Shown here: in pieces, positions 1-9,808 of the stretch | Layout of the letters: each line of letters starts with the position of its first letter | Position numbering within the stretch: position 1 is the first letter of the stretch | Origin: Streptomyces sp. DSM 15324 | GTDB lineage: Bacteria; Actinomycetota; Actinomycetes; Streptomycetales; Streptomycetaceae | Assembly (NCBI RefSeq): GCF_001514285.1 | Contig: NZ_KQ949027.1 | Span: 248,001-312,000 of the forward strand | Direction of reading: 5' to 3' | DNA: 64,000 nt | Made by a program: the position numbers and the translations under genes | Notes under the pieces: model-generated | Databases searched by the model: none | What the model was told of the DNA's origin: nothing | The model's input: only the letters and a program-made list of their open reading frames with translations

Positions 1-132
1 GGCGAGGGTCTCCGCTGCGGTGTGGCAGTGGAGGCACAGCATCGTGGCCCGCATCGTGGTGTCGGCGAGCCCTGGTACCGCGGCGTCGAGTACGCGATCG
101 ATGGAGAGCTCCAGGGCGGCCCGCAGAGCACC
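1..132 (-). other. coding-like minus-strand stretch cut by the left edge
   Basis: One minus-strand frame is open from the left edge to about position 135 and reads like protein, with alternating Leu/Ala-rich helix and a LCLHCH motif. An in-frame stop lies just upstream and no convincing start with a ribosome site is seen, so it may be a gene fragment. No family recognised. Confidence 0.2.
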
Positions 133-170
133 CCTGACCGTGACTGTTCATCGCGCACACCGGGGGCAAG

Positions 171-1355
171 GTGCCGCAGGAGGCCATCTCCGACCGTTAC
201 GAACTCCTGGAGGAGCTGAGCCACGGCGGCATGGGCGACGTGTGGCGCGGCTACGACGCCGTGCTCGACCGGCCCGTCGCCGTGAAACTCATCCGGCAGG
301 CGTCGGTCACCTCCCCGCACCCGGCCGAGGAGTTCGCCAGCGCTTCCGTCGCGAGGCCCGCATCACCGCGCGTATCCAGCACCCCGGCGTGCCGCAGGTG
401 TACGACGCGGTGCTCGACGCGTCGTACGAGTGGTGTTCCTGGTGATGGAACTCGTCGACGAGGTACCGCTGTCCGCCTACTTCGCCCCCGGCCGCTGCCG
501 GTCAGCTGGGCGCGCACGACGTGCCGGTGATCCACCGGGACCTCAAACCGGGCAACATGCTCGCCGCGCGCGACGGCACCGTGAAGGTCCTCGACTTCGG
601 TATCGCGGCGATGCTGCGGACGGACGTCACCAAGCTGACCGCCGCCGGCAGCCCCATCGGCACCCACCAGTACATGTCCCCCGAGCAGGTCCGCGGCGGA
701 CGCACCACCCCACAGACCGACCGGTACGCGCTCGGCTGCGTGCTGTACGAACTCCTCAGCGGGCTGCTCGTGTTCGAGGCGGAGAGCGAGTACGTGCTGA
801 TGTATCAGCACGTCAACGCGGCCCCCACCCCACTTCGGCAGCTGCGGCCCGACGTCCCCGAGGCGCTGGAGAAGCTGGTCCTGCACCTGCTGCGCAAGGC
901 GCCCGAGGCGCGGCCCGCCGACACACAGGAGGTGTACGCGCGGTTGCTGCCGTTCCTCCCGCCGCCGGGCCAGGAGCCCGGCACGGCGGATGCCGGACCG
1001 GCCGGCGCACCCGACCCGACGGGCGTGTTCCGTCGCCCGTTCGCTCCCCGCGCCCGCGCCCAGGCCCCGGCGCCCGGCGGTCCGGCGCCGACGGCCGTCC
1101 TCCCGGGGGCCGCGCCGGTGCCCGTCCCCGCCCGGCTGCGCGAGGACATCAAGGAGGCGTACGCGCATTCCGACGCCCTGCTGGAGGAGGAGCGGTTCGC
1201 GCAGGCCGCCGAGGCGCTCGGTTGGCGCCGCCTACGCCCGTATCGCCGGGCCCACCGGCGAGCAGGCCCGCGCCTGCCGCGCCCGGGCGGCCCGGTGCCG
1301 CGCCGAGCTCGGCCAGGTCACCAACGCGCTGGCCGCGCTCCAGGGTGTGCCATGA
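171..1355 (+). pseudogene. Ser/Thr protein kinase (PknB type), frameshifted and internally deleted
   Basis: The fragments together give a Hanks-type cytosolic kinase that would phosphorylate Ser/Thr residues. Visible parts are the glycine loop (LSHGGMGDVWRGYD), the ATP lysine (AVKLI), the HRDLKPGN catalytic loop near 533-553, DFG near 595 and the GTHQYMSPEQ activation segment. The reading frame changes near 335, 429, 505 and 1212. The region between the hinge and the catalytic loop (about 480-520) is too short, so roughly 20 residues including much of helices D-E are lost. A GTG start at 171 follows a GGGGGCAAG ribosome-site-like stretch. The C-terminal tail resumes in a third frame and stops at 1355. 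A functional kinase is very unlikely unless the frameshifts are sequencing errors; the missing segment argues against that. Confidence 0.75.
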
Positions 1356-1549
1356 GGGCCGTTCTCACCGGCGCCCTCGCCTTGTGCGGCACCGCGCTCG
1401 CCGTCCCGTCCGCCCACGCGGTGGAGACCGACGTAGTGATCAGGAAAGTGTCCTTGAACGGCGGCAAGTCCATCGTCTTCGGCACGTCCCGGACAGAGTC
1501 GTTCCCCATCTCCCCGACCTCAGAGCCGAGGAATCCAGCATTTCCGTAA
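1352..1549 (+). pseudogene. N-terminal fragment of a secreted protein
   Basis: The ATG overlaps the TGA of the broken kinase gene (ATGA), a typical coupled operon junction. The first 25 residues are a clear Sec signal peptide (MRAVLTGALALCGTALA, cleavage near AHA-VE). About 25 residues of mature protein follow (VIRKVSLNGGKSIVFGTS), then sequence without secreted-domain character. The piece resembles the start of secreted proteins found next to actinobacterial kinases, but 65 residues is short for that. I infer the rest was lost at about 1515; a genuine small exported protein is the alternative. Confidence 0.45.
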
Positions 1550-1719
1550 CTGATCCACAGTGATCCGCATCCCGGACCTGAGTGTCGATGGCAGTGGGGA
1601 AGGGAGGCTTGATCGAGTTCCGTGCGCATCGGGTTGTCGGTGATGCCCAGGGTGGCGGCGCTGGTTCGGGTTCGTGGCGCTGCCGGGCCAGCCGCACGAT
1701 CCCCCACCGCTCTCCTGAA

Positions 1720-2094
1720 CTACGGCTGTGCGGCGCCCATGCACGCAATCTCACTGCTTGTGGCAATCAGACTGTTGCCTGTGTCACTGCTGAAGCCACC
1801 CGGACGGATTGTTCCGAGCGGCGTCCGGGGAAAGTAGTACATGACAGCATTCACCGGCAAATTGTTCACATAAGACTTGACGCCGTGCCAGAGTCCATAA
1901 TCCAACAGCCGATAACATGCATTGGTACTGGCGGCAGTGAACCATAGCTTTGTATAGTCCGTTCCCGCGTACAGACACAATTTGCCGGAGGGGCAGCCAC
2001 CGACGGCCTGCGCCGGCGATGCATTCGCCGTTACTCCAACAAAGGACAGCGCGACCGCTGATATCGCGGTAACGGCTTTCAACTTGAAGCTCAC
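1720..2094 (-). CDS. small secreted peptidase inhibitor I36-like protein
   Basis: 124 residues. A GTG start at 2094 is preceded by AAAGGGA at 7-base spacing. Residues 1-30 form a Sec signal peptide ending ASPAQA, so the mature protein is about 94 residues. It opens with CPSGKLCLYAGTDY, the cysteine-paired beta-hairpin that starts the I36 (SMPI-like) inhibitor and beta/gamma-crystallin-like fold in Streptomyces. Further Cys residues in NACYRLLDYG and EIACMG allow two disulfides. It is a tandem paralogue of the protein encoded just upstream (2148-2546), with closely matching motifs throughout. The likely extracellular role is protease inhibition, but this is inferred from the fold; many such proteins have no tested activity. 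Confidence 0.7.
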   Translation of the reverse strand: MSFKLKAVTAISAVALSFVGVTANASPAQAVGGCPSGKLCLYAGTDYTKLWFTAASTNACYRLLDYGLWHGVKSYVNNLPVNAVMYYFPRTPLGTIRPGGFSSDTGNSLIATSSEIACMGAAQP

Positions 2095-2147
2095 AGGGAG
2101 TCCCTTTCTGGTCGATTACATAATCGCCGGCCGCTCGTCGAAGTAGC

Positions 2148-2546
2148 CTAATAAGGCAAGGCGCTACCGGTGCAAATCTTGTCGGAACTGTTGAACGGGA
2201 AGGATCCTCCCGTGTCGCTACTGAAGCCACCGGATCGGATTGTTCCGTCTGCGTACCAGTGAACGAGGTCTTGGGAGCTCCAAAGCGTCGCCTTCACCGA
2301 CAGATTGTTTACGTAGGACATGATGCCGTTGCCCGGCTCTGTGAGTCCATAATCCGACAGCCAGAAACAGGCCCCGGTGCTGGCGGCCGTAAAGGAAAGC
2401 GTCCTGTATTCGGTGCTTCTGTAGAGACAGAGCTTTTCCGACGGGCAGCCTCCCACGGCTTCAGCGGGCGCAGCAGTCGCCACCCATGTCCCCGCGGTCA
2501 TGGCGATGGTCGTCACTACTGGGGCCAAAAGGCGCCAAATCGACAT
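2148..2546 (-). CDS. small secreted peptidase inhibitor I36-like protein (tandem paralogue)
   Basis: 132 residues from ATG 2546, chosen over upstream starts because AGAAGGAG lies 7-8 bases before it and a signal peptide (MSIWRLLAPVVTTIAMTAG, ending AAPAEA) begins there. The mature part repeats the plan of its neighbour: CPSEKLCLYRSTEY, FTAAST-ACFWLSDYGL, SYVNNLSV and a Gly-Gly-Phe-Ser-Ser-Asp-Thr-Gly near the C terminus. The two genes lie head to tail with 53 bases between them, so co-transcription is likely and a local duplication is the simplest origin. Function as protease inhibitor is inferred from the I36-like N-terminal hairpin only. Confidence 0.72.
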   Translation of the reverse strand: MSIWRLLAPVVTTIAMTAGTWVATAAPAEAVGGCPSEKLCLYRSTEYRTLSFTAASTGACFWLSDYGLTEPGNGIMSYVNNLSVKATLWSSQDLVHWYADGTIRSGGFSSDTGGSFPFNSSDKICTGSALPY

Positions 2547-3324
2547 GTGGAATATTCTCCTTCTGGGGTGTCGCAATAGTATTCCAGGATGTCTTGAGGC
2601 GATCAAGAGAAGGGAAGCTGCGGTGAAGGAAGTCGATCGGAACATCCCTGTTTGACGAAAATGGGCACCGCGCCCGAACCGCCATCCATCGCCGCGGTCC
2701 TCGCCGCTGGTCAGGGGTCGTCGGGTCGCCTCCGGGACCGCCGACGGGCGGGCAGCCTTGAACCCGCAGATGAGGCTTGCGAACACGGTGGATCACACGC
2801 TGCGGCTGGTTGGCCGCACCCGACCCGGACTCCTCGTCCAGGGCCATCTGCGGGAGCGGACGATGCGGGACGAGTCGCGCTGCCTGGCGTATCCAACGCC
2901 TCAGCGCACTGCCGGCCCCCAGCGCACAAACCCCCACAGGACAAGCCGCTCCGGTACAACACTCAGTCGCCGTTCAGGCTCCGCGGCCGCCGCAGGCACG
3001 GCGGGCGCTGATCACGACTCCACGGGCAACGGGGGCGAGCGCCGCGTGGTGTCGCCGATCACCGGGCTCACACATCCAGCCGGTACGGCAGCCGCACGAC
3101 GATCTCCCGGACGCACGGGCTCATGAGGATCTCTCCAGAGGGGGATTGCATTCGCCAGAGCACGGCAGTCCTGCGCTCCCGCGAGCCGCTCGGCCTTTCT
3201 TTTTTCCTCAACCTCTAGTCGAATAGCGCCACTTGAAGCACACGTGTGTCGCCTGTTGCGGATGTCCCCGACCAGGACCCCATGTACCTGCAGCCGACCA
3301 CGTCACGGGAAGGACCCCCCGCAA
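2547..3324. other. gene-poor stretch
   Basis: Several open frames exist on both strands, but none has a ribosome site, signal peptide or domain I can recognise, and their composition is that of antisense or shifted reading. A pyrimidine run lies near 3200-3215. No RNA gene or mobile element was seen. Confidence 0.5.
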
Positions 3325-3690
3325 GTGACCTACAGACCCTCGATGCTCAGGGCAGCGGCGACCAGTGTCGCCCTTGCCGCGGTGGCAGCCGCGTTCTCGG
3401 CCTTCGTGGTGGCGCAGGCCGCGAGGGTGCACCGACGGCGGCCGCGGACCGCCGCGATCCGGTGGACTACGCCAGGCCCGACCACGACTTGGCGCCACCA
3501 TCAAGGTCGAGATCGTCAGGGAGTCCAGGGACGACTCCATGATCATGCTCAAGGTCGGCCCCGCCGTGTCAACGGGTCCGCGCGAGGCGCCGCGAAGCAG
3601 TCCGGGCCGGGTTCACGGCTCCGGGTCGCAGACCTGCGCGTGGAAGACGGCTCGTCCCCCGGAGTGCCGCGACTGTGCGACGGCCGACTG
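3325..3690 (+). pseudogene. possible broken exported-protein gene
   Basis: Starting at GTG 3325 (AAGGA 10 bases upstream) or ATG 3343 the frame encodes a hydrophobic leader, MLRAAATSVALAAVAAAFSA, ending in an AQA-type cleavage site. After about residue 35 the frame turns Arg-rich and unnatural, while protein-like sequence (ATIKVEIVRESRDDSMIMLK) appears in the next frame at about 3500-3565. This fits a frameshifted secreted protein. Family unknown; the evidence is composition and the leader only. Confidence 0.3.
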
Positions 3691-3890
3691 AGCCGGCCGA
3701 GCAGCCGTCTGTCCGAAGCTGCCTGAGCGTCCCCCGGCCCGGCATACGGCTACGGCGACCAGCCGCCGTGCCCGACCACGACGCCTGGCGCCGCCGACGG
3801 GGTACGGCCCACGACACCCCTCCGTGCGGGCACCCCGGCCCCCGGGGGGTCACCTCTGGCGAGAGATCGCCACGCCAAACGGAGACACAC

Positions 3891-5906
3891 ATGACCAGCT
3901 CTCCCCTGAACCGTCGCACGTTCGTCCTCCTCGGTGCCACGGTCGCCGCGGCGGCCGGCGCCCGAACATCGGTGGCCGCCGCGGCGACCTCCCCCACGGG
4001 CCTCGCCGGCGCGCCGACGCCGGTCCGGATCGTCGACGACAAGGCGACCCCGGCCACCCGCGCCCTGTTCGCGTACCTGAAGCGGCAACAGGGCAGCGGC
4101 ATCCTGTTCGGTCACCAGCACGACCTCACCTACGGCTTCACCTTCACCACCCCCGACGGCAAGGCGTCCGACACCAGGGCGGCGGTGGGCGACTACCCCG
4201 CGGTCTTCGGCTGGGACACCCTCATCCTCGACGGCGACGAACGCCCCGGCGTCGAGGGCGGGACCGGAGCCGAGAACATCGCCGCGCTCAGCCGGTGCAT
4301 CCGGCAGGGGGACGCACGCGGCGGGATCAACACCCTCAGCGCTCACATGCCGAACTTCGTCACCGGCGAGAACTTCTCCGACACAACGGGCCGAGTGGTC
4401 AGCCAGATCCTTCCCGGAGGCGCGAAACACGCGGACTTCACCGCCTTCCTCGACCGCATCGCGAAGGCGGTCAAGGGCGCACGGCGGCCGGACGGCACCG
4501 CGATCCCGGTCGTCTTCCGCCCCTTTCACGAGAACAACGGAGCCTGGTTCTGGTGGGGCGCCGGCCACGCCACCCCGGCCGAGTTCATCGAGCTGTTCCG
4601 CTACACCGTCGAGTACCTGCGCGACACCAGGGGCGTCCACAACCTGCTCTACGCCTACTCGCCCAACTCGAGTTTCGGAGGCGACCCGACCGGCTACCTG
4701 AAGACCTACCCCGGCGACCGTTTCGTCGACATCCTCGGCTACGACTCCTACGACGAAAACGCCGGACCGACCCCCTGGCTGGACGGTGTCGTGAAGGATC
4801 TGGCGATGGTGGTCCGGCTGGCGAACGAGCGGGGCAAGGCTCCGGCCTTCACCGAGTTCGGGGACAACGGCACCGAGGTCCGCAACCCGCAGTGGTTCAC
4901 CCAGCTGTCGCAGGCCGTCCAGGCGGACCCGCTGGCCCGTCAGATGACGTACATGCTCACCTGGGCCAACTTCGGAGGCACCAAGCATGCGTACGTCCCG
5001 TACCCGGGCCACGTCCTGCTGCCCGACTTCGTCGCCTACCACCAGGACCCCTACACCCTGTTCGCCGCCGATCTCCGGGGGGTGTTCTCCGCTCGCACCA
5101 CCGCTGTCAGGAACGCACCGTTCATGCACCTCGTGACCCCTACGGACCGGCAGCGCGTAGCGGCCTCCAAGACCACCGTCCGGGTGCGTGTCACACCCGC
5201 GAGGGCGAGCCGGGTCACCTACTGCGTGAACGGCGGACGCGCCAGACGGCTGCGCCTGGACGCCGACGGGTTCTACTCGGGCGACTGGTCGATCGACCCG
5301 GCCACGCGGAACAACCGCTCGGTCACCCTCACCGTGAGCGCGCGGGTGGACGGCACGACGCTCACCGACTCGGCCGTGATCCTCCTCGGCGAGGTCGCCC
5401 CCCTGCCTGCCGGCTGGGTCGACGACTTCGAGGGATACGCCGGAGACGACACCGCCCTGAGCCAGGCATACACCCATGTCAACTCCCACACCCTCACCCT
5501 GTCCGCCGACCACAAGTCCTCCGGCTCCTACGGACTGGCCTACGCGTACGACTTCACCGGCGCCGAGTACACCGGCACAGGCAAGCCGGTCGACGCGGAC
5601 TGGTCCGCCTTCACGTCCCTTGCGCTGTGGATGCAGGGCGACGGTTCCGCAAACGGCGGGGCGCTCCAGATCGTCGCCGGCGGAGTCGATTTCTGGTACC
5701 AGGTTCCGCTGTCCGACACGAGCGGGCAGGAGATCAGGGCACCCTTCAGCGAGTTCACGCCCGCTCCCTGGGACACCGCACACGCCGGAGCCGTGCTCGA
5801 CGCGGCTCGCCTCGCCAAGGTGACGGCGTTCAATCTGTACCTCGTCCATGGCAGCGACGCGGCGACCAAGGGCATCGTGTACGTGGACGACATCAGGGCC
5901 GAATGA
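3891..5906 (+). CDS. secreted endo-beta-1,4-mannanase, GH26 with C-terminal carbohydrate-binding module
   Basis: 671 residues from ATG 3891 (GGAG six bases upstream). It hydrolyses internal beta-1,4-mannosidic bonds of mannan or galactomannan outside the cell. The N terminus is a Tat signal (NRRTFVLLGATVAAAAGA). Residues about 45-400 are the GH26 TIM barrel. The acid/base is Glu214 in RPFHENNGAWFWWG and the nucleophile Glu322 in FTEFGDNG, the two conserved GH26 positions. Residues about 410-505 form a beta-sandwich linker. Residues about 510-671 are a jelly-roll carbohydrate-binding module (DDFEGYAGDD at its start, a C-terminal VYVDDIRAE strand), similar to modules seen on other mannanases; I cannot fix its CBM family. 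The gene stands alone, so it is not in an obvious mannan operon. Confidence 0.9.
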   Translation: MTSSPLNRRTFVLLGATVAAAAGARTSVAAAATSPTGLAGAPTPVRIVDDKATPATRALFAYLKRQQGSGILFGHQHDLTYGFTFTTPDGKASDTRAAVGDYPAVFGWDTLILDGDERPGVEGGTGAENIAALSRCIRQGDARGGINTLSAHMPNFVTGENFSDTTGRVVSQILPGGAKHADFTAFLDRIAKAVKGARRPDGTAIPVVFRPFHENNGAWFWWGAGHATPAEFIELFRYTVEYLRDTRGVHNLLYAYSPNSSFGGDPTGYLKTYPGDRFVDILGYDSYDENAGPTPWLDGVVKDLAMVVRLANERGKAPAFTEFGDNGTEVRNPQWFTQLSQAVQADPLARQMTYMLTWANFGGTKHAYVPYPGHVLLPDFVAYHQDPYTLFAADLRGVFSARTTAVRNAPFMHLVTPTDRQRVAASKTTVRVRVTPARASRVTYCVNGGRARRLRLDADGFYSGDWSIDPATRNNRSVTLTVSARVDGTTLTDSAVILLGEVAPLPAGWVDDFEGYAGDDTALSQAYTHVNSHTLTLSADHKSSGSYGLAYAYDFTGAEYTGTGKPVDADWSAFTSLALWMQGDGSANGGALQIVAGGVDFWYQVPLSDTSGQEIRAPFSEFTPAPWDTAHAGAVLDAARLAKVTAFNLYLVHGSDAATKGIVYVDDIRAE

Positions 5907-6057
5907 CACACCGGCACGCGGTAACCCCCTGCCGAATGACACAGCACGGGGTTGCCGCCGCCGCCCCTCCTCACCGACATCGGTGTAGGCCGAAGGCCGG
6001 GAACGCGGCGCGGCGCGGCTTCCCGTCGCGGATGCCGTGCGGCAAGGATGACGGGTC

Positions 6058-7179
6058 ATGACGATCGTGTTCCGGGTCCCGGCCGGCGGTGCGGAGCGGG
6101 TGGGGTTCGCCTACTCGCCGACGATGGAAGCCGTACTGAGTCTCCATGTGCTGGTGGAGCCCAAGCATCACCCCGTCCAGCACGGCTGGGTGCGTGCGAT
6201 GCGCAAACTGTCCCCGGCGCTGAAGCGGGAGATCGAGGCGTTCTCCTACGCGGTGCGCTCGTACTTCCCCGAGTTCCTCTTTCCGCAGCCGACCGGCCGA
6301 CTGGCGGGCTTCGACGACGAACTGGCCCGCTTGCGCGAGGCGGATCCGGAGCTGGTCCGCCTGGAGTTCGCCGTCCCCCTGCTCATGCCCTGGCCGGGCG
6401 GCGGCGAGGGCAGGGATCCGCACGTGCTGGGCGAACCGGAGGTACGCCGCCTGTTGCGGGAGCGAGTCGCACGGGAAAGCGACGAAGCGATGGCCGCGAT
6501 GCTCCTCGACGACCCCCGCGCGCTGCTCGAACGGTTCCTGCGCATGCTGGAGCGCTACTGGCGGGAGGCGTTCGAGGAGGAATGGGTACGGCTCGAACCC
6601 GAACTCGCCGCCGGCGTCAGCGAGGCCGGACACCAGATCGAGCAGCGCGGCCTGTACGGGATGCTCCGCGGCCTGTGGCCGGAGGTGCGCAGCGATCCGC
6701 AGGCCGAACGCTTCTGGCTGGAGCGGTCGCACGACCATGAGGTCGCCATCGGCCCGGACGACACGCTCGTCCTCGCCCCCAGCGCGTATGTGTGGCCGCA
6801 CGTACGCGTCAACTGCGACGGTCCGTGGCCCCTGGGGCTCGTCTTCCCCGTCTCCTCGATCGTCCGGGAAGCCCGCCCGCGGATTCCGCCGACCAGGCTC
6901 GTCGGCACACTGCGCGCGCTGGCCGACGACACCCGGCTGCGCGCCCTGCGGCTGCTCGCCGAACGCCCGCGCAGTACGCAGGAGTTGGCCCCGCTCGTCG
7001 GTGTCAGCGAGGCGGCCCTGTCCAAGCATCTGCGGGTGCTGGCGGACGCGGGCCTGCTGGAGCGCCGCCGCGAGGGCTATTACGTCCTGTACCGGCTTGC
7101 GCCCGGACAGGTGGCGGGCTTGACCCCCAGCCTGGAAAGTTTCCTGCACGGCGACGGCGGAGCGGCTGAGGGCGACTGA
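6058..7179 (+). CDS. ArsR-type transcriptional regulator with N-terminal DUF5937-like domain
   Basis: 373 residues. The first 270 or so match the all-alpha N-terminal region common in Streptomyces regulators annotated DUF5937. Residues about 278-345 are a winged helix-turn-helix of ArsR type (TLRALADDTRLRALRLL, then SEAALSKHLRVLADAGLLERRREG for the recognition helix and wing). No ArsR metal-ligand CxC motif is seen, so a small-molecule ligand is more likely than a metal. An MFS transporter starts 57 bases downstream on the same strand, so I infer the regulator controls it. A second regulator of the same build lies at 30977-32041, also beside an MFS gene. Confidence 0.8.
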   Translation: MTIVFRVPAGGAERVGFAYSPTMEAVLSLHVLVEPKHHPVQHGWVRAMRKLSPALKREIEAFSYAVRSYFPEFLFPQPTGRLAGFDDELARLREADPELVRLEFAVPLLMPWPGGGEGRDPHVLGEPEVRRLLRERVARESDEAMAAMLLDDPRALLERFLRMLERYWREAFEEEWVRLEPELAAGVSEAGHQIEQRGLYGMLRGLWPEVRSDPQAERFWLERSHDHEVAIGPDDTLVLAPSAYVWPHVRVNCDGPWPLGLVFPVSSIVREARPRIPPTRLVGTLRALADDTRLRALRLLAERPRSTQELAPLVGVSEAALSKHLRVLADAGLLERRREGYYVLYRLAPGQVAGLTPSLESFLHGDGGAAEGD

Positions 7180-7235
7180 TTAGCCATCTGCCTAATAAGT
7201 GGATCAGACCTCCGAACGGACCCGACAGTGGCCGC

Positions 7236-8504
7236 ATGTCACTGCTGAAGGACCGCGACTTCCTGCTTCTCTTCGCCGGCCAGGGCATCTCCCGTTTCGG
7301 CGACGGCCTGTACACCGCCGCGACGGCCTGGCTGGCCTGGTCACTGACGAAGGACCCCACGGCCGTCGCCCTGGTCAGCGTCTCCGCGTTCGCGCCGGCG
7401 TTCGTGGCGACCTTCGTCGTCGCCTCGTACGCCGACCGCCGCGACCGCCGGAAGCTGATGATCGCCACCGACCTGGCCCGGGTCGCCGTGGTGGCCGTGG
7501 CTTCGGTCCTGCTCTCCCTCGGTCTGCTGAACCTGCCCCTGCTCGTGGCCACCACGGCGCTGCTCGCGCTGATCGGCGCCCCGTTCGCCCCGGCCCGCAA
7601 CGCCATCGTCACGCAGATCGTGCCGGACGACCGCCTCCAGCAGGCCAACGGACTGCTGCAAGTCGCCTTCCGGGCCGCCTTCTTCGTCGGCCCGCTCGTG
7701 CTCGCGCCGCTGCTGGCCTTCGGCTCGCTGGAGTCGGCGCTGGTGGTCAACGGGCTGACCTTCCTGGGCTCGGCGGCCGCCGTGGCCGCCATCCGCGTGA
7801 CCCGCCCCGCTCCGACCAGCGGTCAGACGCGGCTGTGGGCCGATCTCAGCGCCGGGCTCAGGGCGGTACGGGCCTCTCCCGACGTCCTCGTGGTCATCGT
7901 GACCTTCGTGCTCGCCCTCGCCCTGACCAACGGTTTCCTGACCGTCGGACTTGTCGCGGTCGTGGGACAGGGCGGTCAGTACGGCCTGCTGCTCGGCGTC
8001 GCCGGGGTCGCCGAAGTGGTGGGCGCCCTGCTCCTGGCCGGCCTGCGCATCCGTCGACTCGCACTGGCCGCGGTGCTGGCCTGGGCCCTGCTCGGGATCT
8101 TCCGGGCTCCGCTGGGAGCGGTCACCTCCCCTGCTGTGGCGGCGGTTCTCCTGACCGCCACGGGGCTGGCCTCGGCCCTCACGGACATTCCCTTGATCGC
8201 CCTGGTGCAGCAGCGGATACCGAGCCATCATCTGGCGAAGGCGCTCGGCCTGTGGGAGGCCGGGGTGGCAGGAGCCCTGGCGATCTCCCCCTTCGTGGCC
8301 TCGACCGCCATCACCCTCGCCGGGGTCGAGAACGCCTTCGTCCTCTCGGGAGCCGCCGTTGTCGTCCTGGCCGTGACCGCCGCGCTCGCCCTCGCACGCG
8401 TCGGCGCACGGCGGCCCGGTCAGGAGCCCTGCGTCACGGCCGACAGCGCGGCAGGCGTCGCGGCGCCGGAAGAGACAGCGGTGATCACGGCAAAACCGGA
8501 GTGA
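7236..8504 (+). CDS. MFS transporter, probable exporter
   Basis: 422 residues, about 12 hydrophobic segments. It begins SLLKDRDFLLLFAGQGISRF, typical of the MFS_3/enterobactin-exporter-like branch. The A-motif between helices 2 and 3 is visible as YADRRDRRKLMIATD. It is a proton-driven inner-membrane efflux carrier; the substrate cannot be told from sequence. The gene follows the ArsR-type regulator at 6058 with 57 bases between, so the two probably form one unit with the regulator controlling export. The C-terminal tail after about residue 385 is hydrophilic. Confidence 0.85.
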   Translation: MSLLKDRDFLLLFAGQGISRFGDGLYTAATAWLAWSLTKDPTAVALVSVSAFAPAFVATFVVASYADRRDRRKLMIATDLARVAVVAVASVLLSLGLLNLPLLVATTALLALIGAPFAPARNAIVTQIVPDDRLQQANGLLQVAFRAAFFVGPLVLAPLLAFGSLESALVVNGLTFLGSAAAVAAIRVTRPAPTSGQTRLWADLSAGLRAVRASPDVLVVIVTFVLALALTNGFLTVGLVAVVGQGGQYGLLLGVAGVAEVVGALLLAGLRIRRLALAAVLAWALLGIFRAPLGAVTSPAVAAVLLTATGLASALTDIPLIALVQQRIPSHHLAKALGLWEAGVAGALAISPFVASTAITLAGVENAFVLSGAAVVVLAVTAALALARVGARRPGQEPCVTADSAAGVAAPEETAVITAKPE

Positions 8505-8671
8505 CTGCGGTGCGGACGGAGCCGGAGTGCTCCTGTGCCCAAGCGCTCGTTGACGTCCGCTTGCCGAGTGCACGGCGCCGGCGACTACAGGCCGGCGTCG
8601 AGGAGACACCCTCGTTGCCTGGGGCGGCTCGCCGGCTGTCGTGTCCGTTCGCCGGGATCAGCGGCCCGGTG

Positions 8672-9808
8672 TCAGGCCTGTTGCGGTGGTTTCCCGGCGG
8701 TGCGTCTGGCGAGCAGTCCGGCCAGCAGCATGACGGACAGGCCGATGCCCACACCGCAGAGCGTCCACAGCACCCGGTAGCCCTCGGCGGCATTGTCGGA
8801 GGGCTGCGGCAAGTCCACCAGGATGAGCGCTCCGGCGGCGATGGCCGCGCTGTAGAGGGCGTAGTTCCAGAAGCGGATCAGGGCTCCGTGCATCAGCAGG
8901 ACGAGGGCGACCACTTCGAGTCCGCGCTCCACCGCGAACAGGTTGCGGCCGCTTTCGCTCGCGGGCACCCACAGCAGCAGCGCGGCCGCGATGGATCCGA
9001 TCAGCGCGCCGGCGAGGCGTTGCGCGCTGACGAGCGCCGCCTGCTCCAGGCTGGGCTTCATCGCGATCATGGCCGCGATGGGGAGCCAGGAGCCGTACGA
9101 GAGATCCAGTCCGAACGCCAGCGCGACGGTTCCGGCGATGACCACGGCGCGGATCACCGCGAACACGATCAGCGGCCGGGTCAGCTTCCGTCGCGAGGTG
9201 TCCCCCGGGAGCTCCGAGAAGGGCCGGCCCTGGTCCGTACGCCCCCGGAGAAGCCACCAGAGGAAGGTCACCGTGATCCACAGCGCCGCCCCTCCGGCCC
9301 AGGAGAGGACCTGAGCCCAGACGTAGCTGGTGACGTGGGCGTTTCCGTGAATGCTGGACTCGAATCCGACGGCGACGACGAACCAGGTGTTGAGAAGCAG
9401 CGCGTCGACGAATCTGTGCACCCCGAACGCGACCGCCAGTCCGGCCACCAGCGTGACGGCGAAAGCCGCCAGCATCAGCCAGCCCCAGGCGTCCGAGCCG
9501 ATACCGAAGGCCAGTGCGGTCACCCCGGCGCCCACCAGAGCGAAGACCGAGATGGAGGACGCACGGTGTCCGAAGCCGCCCCCGGGGTCGGCCAGCGCCG
9601 CGAACAGCAGGCCGAACAACGCGCTGAGCAGGTACACCTCATGCCCGATCGCCCAGAAGACGAACATCGGCACCAGCGCGGCATCGAGGAACGCCACCGC
9701 CCGCGGCCAGTTCAGCCCCTCGGCGTTGCGCTCGAACACCTTCGACAGCCACGTCATGGCCTTTCCGCGACCAACGGGCCGTCCTGCGGGTCTGCTCTCG
9801 GTGGTCAC
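8672..9808 (-). CDS. FUSC-family membrane protein
   Basis: 378 residues from GTG 9808 (AGAGGG about six bases upstream; an internal ATG at 9757 is the alternative). About ten transmembrane segments fall in two blocks separated by a hydrophilic loop (LLRGRTDQGRPFSELPGDTS). This is the layout of FUSC/aromatic-acid-exporter-like proteins, and the second block contains the MIAMKPSLEQAALVSAQRLAG segment typical of that family. The probable role is efflux across the cell membrane of aromatic or other organic acids, inferred from family only. The gene converges on the MFS gene upstream and shares no operon with it. Confidence 0.7.
   Translation of the reverse strand: MTTESRPAGRPVGRGKAMTWLSKVFERNAEGLNWPRAVAFLDAALVPMFVFWAIGHEVYLLSALFGLLFAALADPGGGFGHRASSISVFALVGAGVTALAFGIGSDAWGWLMLAAFAVTLVAGLAVAFGVHRFVDALLLNTWFVVAVGFESSIHGNAHVTSYVWAQVLSWAGGAALWITVTFLWWLLRGRTDQGRPFSELPGDTSRRKLTRPLIVFAVIRAVVIAGTVALAFGLDLSYGSWLPIAAMIAMKPSLEQAALVSAQRLAGALIGSIAAALLLWVPASESGRNLFAVERGLEVVALVLLMHGALIRFWNYALYSAAIAAGALILVDLPQPSDNAAEGYRVLWTLCGVGIGLSVMLLAGLLARRTAGKPPQQA

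Noticed and set aside
1550..1719. Possible insertion-sequence end after the truncated secreted gene
   Set aside because: No terminal inverted repeats, target duplication or recognisable transposase residues could be found.
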